Shown here: one piece after another, positions 1 through 9,600 of the stretch
Layout: each line of letters opens with the position of its first letter
How positions within the stretch are numbered: the stretch's first letter is position 1
NCBI GenBank assembly: GCA_937873655.1
Contig: CALMYQ010000101.1
Span: 62,001 to 126,000, forward strand
DNA: 64,000 nt
Source: an uncultured Lewinella sp.
GTDB lineage: Bacteria; Bacteroidota; Bacteroidia; Chitinophagales; Saprospiraceae
Reading direction: 5' to 3'
The notes under the pieces: model-generated
Database searches by the model: none
Told to the model about the DNA's origin: nothing
The model's input: the letters and a program-made list of their open reading frames with translations, nothing else
Program-made: the position numbers and the translations under genes

Positions 1-900
1 AATGAATAATTCTTCGAGGTTGTCTCGCTGCGGGCTGACCTCATACAGCCTGGCGCCCATGGTCACCAGGTCGTTTATCAGCACCGGAAGCGCTTCCCTT
101 TCGTCGAGGTAGATCTGCATATTCTCGGAGCCTAAAATCTTGGAGGGGTATTTCCCGTTGAGCTTGCCCGCGATCTCCGAGGAATTGGAAGCCACGATAT
201 TGACGGCGAAATTCTTTTTCCTCAGGTTTTCAAGGTCTTCGATGGCTCCCTGGAAAACGGTTTTGCCATCCTTTACGATCCCGACCTGGGTGGCGATCTT
301 CTCGATCTCCGAAAGCAGGTGGCTCGAAAGAAAAATGGTCTTCCCCTGTTCGTGCAGGTGTTTGAGGATGTTGCGGATTTCGATGATCCCGGTCGGATCG
401 AGGCCGTTGGTGGGTTCGTCCAGGATGAGCAGGTCGGGGTCGGGCAGCAACGCTATGGCAAGGCCAAGCCGCTGTTTCATGCCTGTGGAGTATTCCTTTG
501 AAATTTTTCTGCTGTTTTTCTCCAGGTTGACGAGTTCCAGTACCTCTCCGATCCTGGAAGTGGGCAGGTTGAGGTATTTGCAGGCGATTTTCAGGTTGTC
601 GTACCCGCTGAGGTGCTTGTAAAGCGACGGATCTTCGATCAGGGCCCCGACTTTCCTCAGGATCGGCATCCTGTTGGCGCTTTGCTGTTCCATCCCGAAG
701 AGGGATATTTTTCCGGCCTGCGGTTTCAGCAAACCCAGGATTGAACGAATGGTGGTGCTTTTTCCTGCTCCGTTGGCGCCCAGAAAACCATAAATGGATG
801 ATTCCGGCACTGATAGATTTAATTTGTTTAGGATCTGTTGTTTGGCTGTGTAGCTGAATTCCAGATCCTGAACCTGAATTACGAATGGGTGTGAAGGCAT
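1..900 (-). CDS. ABC transporter ATP-binding protein (3' end cut by window edge)
   Basis: The frame is open from the ATG at 898-900 to base 1, giving 300 codons with no stop, so the C-terminus lies outside the window. Visible motifs are Walker A GANGAGKST (about residues 41-49), the signature YSTGMKQR and Walker B LLILDEPT followed by NGLDP. The overall pattern matches single-domain BcrA/drug-exporter type ATPases of about 300 residues, so little is missing. It would energise a separate membrane subunit, probably encoded beyond base 1. It follows the CmlA-like gene by an AT-rich 90 bp gap on the same strand, so it either ends the biosynthetic operon or has its own promoter there. By position it is a candidate for export of, or self-protection against, the lipopeptide. 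That role is inferred. Confidence 0.9.
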   Translation of the reverse strand, partial: MPSHPFVIQVQDLEFSYTAKQQILNKLNLSVPESSIYGFLGANGAGKSTTIRSILGLLKPQAGKISLFGMEQQSANRMPILRKVGALIEDPSLYKHLSGYDNLKIACKYLNLPTSRIGEVLELVNLEKNSRKISKEYSTGMKQRLGLAIALLPDPDLLILDEPTNGLDPTGIIEIRNILKHLHEQGKTIFLSSHLLSEIEKIATQVGIVKDGKTVFQGAIEDLENLRKKNFAVNIVASNSSEIAGKLNGKYPSKILGSENMQIYLDEREALPVLINDLVTMGARLYEVSPQRDNLEELFI

Positions 901-990
901 TGGGTTATTTTTTTAGAAAATTCAGGATTTTTGTCAAAAACCCCAAAAATTAATTGACAAATAGTGGGTATTTAACTACAAAACAAAGAA

Positions 991-2607
991 TCAGGTTAAA
1001 CTTTCCACCTTGTTATAGAGCAGTTCTTTTTCTCCGAAAAGCCGTTCGGCCACAATTCCGCGGTCTTCGCAGGCCGCAACAAATCTGTTGGAATCCACGA
1101 TCGGTCTGGATTCGTCCGTGTATTTGATGCTGCTGATGAATTCCAGCCAGGGCTCCATGCCCATGGCATAAACATAAGCCTCTTTGGGGTTGAAAGCGTC
1201 CACCAGCGCCATGCCCCGCTCGAAATTCGACCCGGCCAACCTTCTGGACTGGTCCTTGCCGCGCTCAATTTCTTCGCTGAGCAACGGGCCGTATAACCAG
1301 GTCAACGGAGCGCCGTCGCATTCCATGCCCAAAAACAGGATATCGATGTCGCCGATCAAACGTTGGATATGGTCATAAAGCCGCGGCTGCACATTGGCTG
1401 AATCAGCGGCAAAGAGCATGGAGAATCCGCCGGTTTTGACGTGGTGGCATATTTTGGTCTGTATGTTCAGATCACAGTGCTCTCCGATAAAAGGCACCCC
1501 GGTAATCGAGCAATCCGCAAATTCTATGGTCTGCAAATCCTGGATCTCGATCACCTGATTAAAACCCAGGTTCTGGAACATTAACCTCAGATTCGGATCC
1601 TGCAGCGAACCGCTGGTCGTGGCGGGTACGATCAGGTTCTTGATCCTGTGCCGGAGCGGCAGCAGGGTTTCGAAAAGGATATGATCCTGGTGGTTATGGG
1701 TGATGAGCACGTAATCGATTTCAGGCGGCAGGTCCGCATCCGAAAAGCGGCCGACCTCCGCTTCGTAACCGTAATAACTGATCAGGGGATCCAGCAGGAT
1801 ACTGACGTCCCGGGTTTCGACCAGGATGCAGGCGTGACCAAAATAACGCATCCGGACCTTATCCCCCTGGTACCGCTGGTAAGGCTCGGGTTTTTCTGCG
1901 GTAAAAAACGATTCGAATAACTGTTCATCCTCAGGCGCTACATTCAGCATTGACCGGATGCCGTTGTAGGGAAACGGCTTGTGTTTCATGCTGCCCAGGA
2001 CGTCTATCGCTTTGCTCCGGAATGGAATATTGAAATGGATGACGCCGGGATCGTCCTGCATGCGCGGGGTGCTCAGCACAAACGGCCGTTCGTCATTGTC
2101 CGTAACCCACATGGCTATGCTCTGCGCGTCTTCGGCATAAAAATCGCTCTTGTACAGCAAAGGCTCAAAAAAACGGAAAGCAGGTTGATTGTTCAGGTCA
2201 TAAACCAATTCCACATACCCCTGGAGGATTTCAGGAACCTCCCGGTACAGGTCTTCCAGCGAAAACCCCTTGGCTTTGGACTTCAATAACCGGGTCAGCT
2301 CATTGACGGCCGCTGTGAACTTTATCAGCAGGTCCCTTTTCCGCACGGTATCTTCCTTGAGTTGCCTGATTTCTGCCACCCGTGCAGGATCCATATCGAT
2401 GAACGGCCCGCCTTTCATCCGGGGGTTTTTCACGGCGGCTGCATGGATCTGCGGGGCCTGGATAAACGAATTCATGATCTTGAGGTGCCGGCCCACGGTA
2501 TTCATGGCCGCAGTTGCCGGCGAGATCAGGTGCGACCAGGCGTACCATTGGTCGTAGAGCGGTTCGATTACCGTGTTGGGCTTTAAATATACCGATTGAT
2601 TTTCCAT
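991..2607 (-). CDS. CmlA-like diiron beta-hydroxylase (metallo-beta-lactamase fold) acting on NRPS-bound aminoacyl group
   Basis: The 538-residue protein has an N-terminal all-alpha/mixed region (about 1-245) and a C-terminal metallo-beta-lactamase fold (about 250-538). The metal motif is THNHQDH, giving His304, His306, Asp308 and His309. The usual third His position is a Glu (GEHCD, Glu376), and Asp402 lies in AADSAN. As I recall, the CmlA diiron ligands in chloramphenicol biosynthesis are His305, His307, Asp309, His310, Glu377 and Asp403. That is the same set and spacing shifted by one, in a protein of nearly equal length (532). CmlA hydroxylates the beta carbon of an amino acid tethered to an NRPS carrier domain. 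Here the gene is the penultimate one of the NRPS operon, 18 bp after the tryptophan dioxygenase gene. A beta-hydroxy aromatic residue in the product is inferred. A hydrolase function is unlikely given the Glu ligand. Confidence 0.85.
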   Translation of the reverse strand: MENQSVYLKPNTVIEPLYDQWYAWSHLISPATAAMNTVGRHLKIMNSFIQAPQIHAAAVKNPRMKGGPFIDMDPARVAEIRQLKEDTVRKRDLLIKFTAAVNELTRLLKSKAKGFSLEDLYREVPEILQGYVELVYDLNNQPAFRFFEPLLYKSDFYAEDAQSIAMWVTDNDERPFVLSTPRMQDDPGVIHFNIPFRSKAIDVLGSMKHKPFPYNGIRSMLNVAPEDEQLFESFFTAEKPEPYQRYQGDKVRMRYFGHACILVETRDVSILLDPLISYYGYEAEVGRFSDADLPPEIDYVLITHNHQDHILFETLLPLRHRIKNLIVPATTSGSLQDPNLRLMFQNLGFNQVIEIQDLQTIEFADCSITGVPFIGEHCDLNIQTKICHHVKTGGFSMLFAADSANVQPRLYDHIQRLIGDIDILFLGMECDGAPLTWLYGPLLSEEIERGKDQSRRLAGSNFERGMALVDAFNPKEAYVYAMGMEPWLEFISSIKYTDESRPIVDSNRFVAACEDRGIVAERLFGEKELLYNKVESLT

Positions 2608-2625
2608 TGCAATGTATTTTCTAGA

Positions 2626-3627
2626 TTAACCGGCCGTGTAATCCTGCTGGGTTTTCCAGTACTCCTGGGCGCCCCAATCCGCCATTTCGCTTTCGGTCCA
2701 GAGCGCCGGAAAAAAAATGATCTTCTGAAAATGGGGATGCAGGTATTTTCTCCAGTGGGAGCCTCCTGTCGACTGTATCTGGGTATTTTCGTCGGTGGTA
2801 AGGTATTTCATGGCGACCTTATAGTGCAGGCTTTGCCATCGCACATTCATCGATTCGTCCAGTTGCCGCAACCCGTTCACGATCTCGGGAGCGGTTGGGT
2901 CGCCGGCCAGCTGGTGTTTGAAAACCTGCCAGAGATTCCGGGATTTGTGCGCAGCGGCGTGGGTGAACAAGATGCCGTCATAGCGATCTTCAAAATCCGT
3001 AAGCGTCGGACTTTTATCGCCTTTTCTGGGGTTGGTCATCCCGATCTTCCAATATAGGCGGTCGTACAGGAACCGGAGGTCGGCATCGGGAAGGACCTCG
3101 CCTCGGCTGCGCACTGCCACCAGGTTTTTCAGGTCAGTGATATAAAATTCAATGAGCCGGTACTGGCAAGACTGAAATCCGCTGGCGGGGAACAAGGTCA
3201 CCCGGAATTTCTGGAACTGTTCCTTGTCCAATCCATCCAGGATTACCTGAAAAGAAGCGATCAGGATCTGGACATACCGGTTGAGGCGATCGATCTTTTC
3301 CGAGAAGGTCAAAGGATCAATGGGTATTTGCGACGGGGAGGTCAGTTGCTTCAGTTCCCATATCATCAGACTGAAGAACAATTCCACTACCTGATGGTAA
3401 ATAATAAAGACGACCTCGTCCGGCTGCCCTGTACGGGGTTTTTGCAAGGTCAACAGGGTATCCAGATTCAAATAATCCGTATAGTCCAGGTTTTTCTCCT
3501 GCAATAGTTTCTCCAGATAACAGGAAATGTCCTTTCCCTCATCCGAGTATTTATTCAACAAGGCTGCTATCTGATGGACCGTCCGGGCGTCAGCGGATTG
3601 GATCACTTCCTGATTTTTTGCGTGCAT
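2626..3627 (-). CDS. Tryptophan 2,3-dioxygenase
   Basis: A heme-dependent dioxygenase that converts L-Trp to N-formylkynurenine. Numbering from the longest frame (ATG at 3693), the family landmarks are YTDYLNLDTLL (about 71), the distal His in IIYHQVVELF (His100), the substrate carboxylate Arg in FQKFRVTLFPASGFQS (Arg164), the probable proximal heme His in SLHYKVAMKYL (His290) and the amino-group-binding Thr in STGGSHW (Thr309). All key positions are kept, so a true TDO is likelier than a divergent heme aromatic hydroxylase. The start is uncertain. The ATG at 3627 (residue 23 of the longest frame) is preferred because the extra N-terminal stretch looks unlike protein. The ATG at 3693 lies 6 bp after the NRPS stop and would allow translational coupling. 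Its place inside the NRPS operon suggests supply of a kynurenine-type building block, as DptJ does for daptomycin. Confidence 0.85.
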   Translation of the reverse strand: MHAKNQEVIQSADARTVHQIAALLNKYSDEGKDISCYLEKLLQEKNLDYTDYLNLDTLLTLQKPRTGQPDEVVFIIYHQVVELFFSLMIWELKQLTSPSQIPIDPLTFSEKIDRLNRYVQILIASFQVILDGLDKEQFQKFRVTLFPASGFQSCQYRLIEFYITDLKNLVAVRSRGEVLPDADLRFLYDRLYWKIGMTNPRKGDKSPTLTDFEDRYDGILFTHAAAHKSRNLWQVFKHQLAGDPTAPEIVNGLRQLDESMNVRWQSLHYKVAMKYLTTDENTQIQSTGGSHWRKYLHPHFQKIIFFPALWTESEMADWGAQEYWKTQQDYTAG

Positions 3628-3699
3628 ACTCAAGGTGTATCGGGGATTTTGGCAATGGGGATGCAGAGAGCCGTTGCTTTCACATCCGCCCATAGATGG

Positions 3700-6600
3700 T
3701 TATTCAAAGAGTTGCTTCAGTTTTTCCAGATTTTCCCTGGAAAGATCCTTTCCGGTGAATGTACGGGCCTGCGGACCCTCATCCTGTCCGGCGCTCTTGT
3801 TTTCAGCCAGTGTTTCCAGTTCGTCTTTGAAGCGGGCCAACAGGGTCTGGATGGTCTGGGGGTAAAATTGCAAAGCGTTGAAAGTCAATTCAATGACGAG
3901 TTCCTCATCCATGATCACCGCGCCGACCTCAAGGTCGTATTCCCGCTGATTCGCCTCGCCGATGGTCTGCCCGACGGATCCGGCAGCTATTTTGAAATCA
4001 CCGTCCCGGGATTGCCGTTCTGCCTGACCCAGATAGTTGAAACTTATCCGGGGCTGTAAACGAAAATCCATATCTTCTTTGAGGCTTTCGGGGGTGAGAT
4101 ACCGCAGAATGCCGTAATCAATGCCTTTATTGGGGATTTTTCCGAGGGTCTCGCTGACCCGCCCCAAGGTCCGGCTGACCGGTTCCCCGGATTGACATTC
4201 AAGGATCACCGGATACATGCTGGTGAACCACCCTACCGTTCTTGAAACATTCAGATCCCGGAGGATATCCTCCCTGCCGTGCCCCTCGAGCATGACCGCG
4301 ACCCGCTGCAGCCCGAAAACCTCTTGCAGCGCCTTCGCCAGAGCGGCGAGCAGGATAGCGGGCATTTCGACGCCTGAAACCCTTGAGCTGCGGTGGATGA
4401 GCTTTTTGGTAAGGTCGGCTGTCAGCTTGCAGCTTTTGTTGTATTCATCCCCGTAGCGGTTATCCGGATGGTCATTATCCCTTGGTAAGGCGGGCATTTC
4501 CTTCCCTGCGATTGACCGCCAATAGTGCTTGCTGAGTTGACATGTTTCTCCCCGGGCATATTCCTGCATGCCGGTGGCCCACGCGTGAAATGAATCGGTT
4601 TTCAGGAACAGGTCCAACGGCATATTCTTCTTCCATTGGTGGTACAGGGCGGCAAGATCTTCGAGTAAAATACGCCAGGAAACGGCGTCGATGATCAGGT
4701 GGTGGGCAACGACCAACAGCTTTTTTGATGGTTGCCGATCGATGAGTACTGCCTTCCAGATCGCACCGGTTATGTCGATTTGCCTTTGGACGCGGTCGCA
4801 GATCCGGTCCATTTCCGATGCCGGGTCCGGCGCATTGCCGAGGTTGATGATTTCAATGGGTGCCTGGCCGCCCGGTGGGTCGCAAATCAGGACTTCCCGG
4901 CCATTTTCCTCAACGGCGAACCGGGCTCTCAGCAGGTCGTGGTGCATCTGAATGCGTTCCAGCATGCCGGTGAGCCCATCGGCGGTGATGTCTGCCGGAC
5001 AATCCAACAGGATCGCCTGGTTGAAATGGTTGGGCTGGTGAAGGCGCCACGAAAAGAAAGCCTTCTGGACAGCATTCAGGGGTACCCGGCCCACTACCGG
5101 CGCTTGGTCTGGAATCCTGGAAATGGTCTGGAGCCGGGTACCCAGCTCACCGATGGTCTGGTGAAGGAATATATCCTTGGTTTCGACCTTCCACCCTGCG
5201 CGGTGCAGTTGGGAGGCTACCTGAAGCGCTTTGATGGAGTCGCCGCCCAGTTCATAAAAGTTATCGTTGATCCCCACCCGTTCAAGCCCCAACAGGTCGG
5301 CCCAAATGCGTGCGAGCAGGTTTTCGACTTCATTGCCGGGGGCTTCGTAATCCGCCGATCCCAGCGAGGCGATTTCAGGCGTGGGCAGCGCTTTCTTGTC
5401 CAGTTTGCCGTTTCTGGTCAGGGGCATTTCCGCCAGTTCGACAACGAAGGAAGGAATCATGTAATCCGGCAATGCGGACCGCAAATGCGCCAATAAGTCC
5501 TTCCGGCTGTACTGGTGTGGTACAGGCACCACATAGGCGACTAACCGCTTGCTTGCGCCGGGTTCATCCCTGGCAACCACCACGCCTTCCCGGATCAGCG
5601 GAGATCTTTGCAAAACGGATTCAATCTCCCCGGGTTCTATGCGGTAACCCCGGATCTTGACCTGCGAGTCCGTTCTGCCCAGGAATTCGAGGTTGCCGTC
5701 CGGCAGCCATCGCCCAAGGTCTCCTGTCCGGTACATCCTGGCGCCGGGGTTCGTTGCAAAAGGATCGCGTAAAAATTTTTCGGCGGTCAGTTCGGGCCGG
5801 TTAAGGTATCCTCTGGCAATGCCTGTCCCGCCGATATGGATTTCTCCGTATACGCCGATGGGGGCAGGCCGTAGTGCTTCGTCCAGCACATAGATCCTGC
5901 GATTGGGATACGGGATGCCGATCGGGACGTTGACGCGTTCCTCCAGGTCGGCATCGTTCAATACATTGTGTATGGATACCGTGAGGGTGGTTTCGGTTGG
6001 GCCGTAAACATTGAACAGTCTGGCGGTGAATGACCGCAGGGTCGATCTGTTTTTTACCATGAAAGCTTTCCCCGCTTTTTCACCGCCGATACCGCAACTT
6101 ACCAGCGGTTGCCGGAGGGCGCCGTGCGAAATCGCGCTGATCAACCCCTCGAAATAGGCGGTAGAAAAATCCGCATGCGTAATGGCATGCTTGTTCACGA
6201 ATCGGATCATGTTCTTTGCATCCAGGTCATCCTCGTTTCTGATGCACAGGGTAGCGCCGAAGGAGAGCGCGGTGAAAATCTCCTCGGCGGCTGCGTCAAA
6301 TCCGATATTGAAAAATTGGAGGAACCGGCTGTTCCTGTCAATCTGATAATGGTTTTTTACATTGTGGATATGGTTAACCAGCCCCCGGTGCTCCAGCATT
6401 ACGCCTTTCGGCCTTCCGGTGGAGCCCGAGGTGTAAATAACGGAATACAGGTCTTCAGGCCCGGGCTTGGTTTCCGGATTCAGTTCGGAAAAACGATCCT
6501 TGATCTTGTCGTGCTCCCTGAGGAAGGTTTGGTTGATCAGGCTGGAATAAGCACTGTCAGCCAGCATGAAGCTGATCCTTTCACCGGGATACCCGGGATC

Positions 6601-9600
6601 GATGGGCAGGTAGGCCGCGCCCGCTTTCAGAATGCCCATTATGCTGACGATCATCTCAGCCGATCGTTCCAGGCAAACTGCCACCAATGCCCCGCTGCCG
6701 GCTCCGTTTTGGATCAGGTTGCCGGCCAGCCGGTTGGATGCTTCATTCAGCTCCCGGTAGGTCAATTCCCGGTCTTCAAATACAATCGCTGTTTTCTCCG
6801 GGCATAAGGCCGCCTGCTCTTCAAACAGGTGGACCACGGTCTTGTCTTCCGGGAAGGGCGCTGACGGGGTTCCAAAGGCAAGCATCCTGTTTGTTTCCGC
6901 TTCCGGCATGAAACCGATCTGCGAAAACGGCATATCCAGCATTTGGTTTTCGTCTCCGGCCAATAGTTCTATCGTATGCAGCAAGTGATCCCGGATGGAG
7001 CTCATCCTGTCCTTGTGGTACAAGCCCTTCGGAAAGATCAGGGCGCCCTCGATGCGGGACTCCTTTTCAATGACATTTATGATCAGGTCGTGTATGCTTG
7101 CGGCATAACCGATATCCATTTTTTCCATTTCGAGGCCGGCGAATTTCCCGGAACCCAGCAGGGTCTGGGTTTCGGCGCCGACAGCCAGGTATACGTCAAA
7201 CAGGGGGTTTCTGCCCGGCCTGCGCGGTACCTGCAGCTCTTTTACCAGCTCCTGGAATGGGAAAGCCTGGTGTTTGTAACTTTCAAGAGTGTTTTGCTTT
7301 ATAGCATCGAAATGTTGTCTCAGGGTCCTGGCAGGGTCGATCACTGAGCGGAAGACGAGAATATTGACGAAGAGGCCGATCTGGTCCTGGAGATCGGCGT
7401 GTTCCCGGTCTGAGACCGTTGCGCCCACAGCAATGTCCTTTTGCCCGGAATACCTGTAGAGGAGCAAATCGGCAATCCCCCTGAAAAGCATGAACAGGCT
7501 AAGGCCGTTTTTCCTGCAAAACCGGTTCAGTGCCCGGGTTTGGTCCTCACTGATGGTAAAGGGTTCGACCTCCCCTTTGGAATTCCCGGCGCCCGTGCGC
7601 GGAAAATCCGGGATCAGGAGGTCGGACGGCGAGTAACCTTCGAAGGTTTTAAGCCAGAAATCCCTGTGGGCCGGATCAACCTTCCGCGTTTGTTGCCAGG
7701 CGGCATAATCCTTGTACTGAATCCGCAGCGCCGGCGGATCGTATGGCTTGCCGGTTGCCAGGGCATTGTACCCGGCAATGAGTTCACGGAACAAATTAAG
7801 GGTGGAGACGCCGTCCGAAACGATATGGTGGATGCTCATCAGGAAGACGAGCTCCACGTCGGACAATTGGATGAGCTTTGCCCTGATCAGCGGGCCGTTT
7901 TCAAGGTCGAAGCTTGTGACGGCATCTTCTCTGGCCTCGGCTGCCGCACGGGCTTCCCGGTCATTATAAGCTCGGAAGTCTTCATATAGGAGCCGGACGC
8001 CTGCCTGCTCAAAAGTCCTGACCAGTTGGTACGGCGTACCGTCGACAACCTTAAAGACGGTTCTCAGGCTTTCATGTCTGCGGATTATGTTGTGGAAGGC
8101 CTCCTCCAGATAACCGATCTCAAGGCGGCCCCTGAGCCGGAAATAATCCGGGAGAACAAACCCGACGGGATCCTCCTGCTGCTGATCCATGATCCACATT
8201 TGCTGTTGGCCGTCGGAAAGATGGAAAAGGTTGTCTCCCTTACTGGGAACAGCAAATGCTATCGGTTGATCTTGTTCCGGATGCTTCGAATCGATAACGG
8301 CCGCGAGTCTGGCAAGTTCCGGATTTTGAAATATTTCCAGGAACGAGACCTTTACGCCGAACCGCCGGTGAACCCGGGTGATCAGTCGCATGGCCAGCAA
8401 AGAATGCCCGCCGATCTCAAAAAAATCATCATCCGCACCGATTTCTTCCCGCTGCAGCAGGTCCGACCATATTTCTGCCAAACCAATTTCGCAGCCGGTT
8501 TTCGGCGCAAGGTATTTGGCGCTAATTCCTTCTTGTTCGTTGGGATCGGGCAGGGCCTTTTTGTCCAATTTGCCGGTTGGGGTAAGCGGCAAGTGCTCCA
8601 TCGGCACCCACCTGGCCGGCACCATGTACGCCGGCACCTGGTTTTCAAGAAAGGCGACCAGTTGCTGCCGGTCAAAGGGCTCCCCCGGTTTCATGACCAC
8701 ATATGCTGCCAGTTGCGGGCTCCCGTTCCGGTCTTCAAAGAGGGTGACGGCTGAATTTCTGACGCCGCTGAAACCGCTTAACAGGGTTTCGATCTCACCC
8801 GGCTCCACCCGGAATCCCCGGATCTTGACCTGTTCATCAATCCTGCCGATGAATTCAATGTTGCCGTCAGGAAGCCATCTGGCGAGGTCGCCGGATCTGT
8901 AAACCGGGCCGCCTCTTTGCGGATCTACGGGATTGGACAGGAATTTTTCGGCATTTATTTCAGGCCGGTTGAGGTAACCGGGCGAAACAGCGGCGCCGCC
9001 AATCAGCAATTCTCCTGCAACCCCGACCGGTACGGGTTTTAAGGCTGCGTTGACGATATAAGCCCAGGTATTGGGCAGGGGCTTGCCGATCCAGTTGGTT
9101 TCATAGCGGTCGATGTCCTTCAAGGCTACCGCATCAATGGTGGTTTCGGTCGGCCCATAATGATTGCTGAGTTTTACGCCGGGCAGTTTTAGCTTCAACT
9201 CCTCCACCAACTCCTTTTTCAGGGATTCTCCTCCGGAACAGATCCTGGTCAGGCCGAGCCTGGAAACTGCTTCCTGGTCCAATGCCTGCGCAAGTTCGGA
9301 CAAGAAGCTGGGGGTAGCCTGGATAATGGTCACCTTTTGCGCAGCCATCAGGTCTGCCAGCCTGGGAAGGTCATAAATTGTTTCTTCCGGCGGAATACAA
9401 AGGCTGCCGCCAGCGATCAGGGGCAGCAGGATCTCCAGCAGTGAAACGTCAAAGACAAAATTGGTCAGCAAACAGGTCCTTGTCTGCCGGTCAAAATCCA
9501 GCTGGTTCGCCATGCCGGTCAGTCGCAGGCAAAGATTCCGGTGCGTGATCCGGACCCCCTTGGGCAAGCCGGTTGATCCGGATGTGAAGATCACATAGGC

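Noticed and set aside
991..2607. MBL-fold hydrolase or beta-lactam resistance enzyme
   Set aside because: The third His is replaced by Glu and a long N-terminal domain is present, both as in CmlA-type oxygenases.
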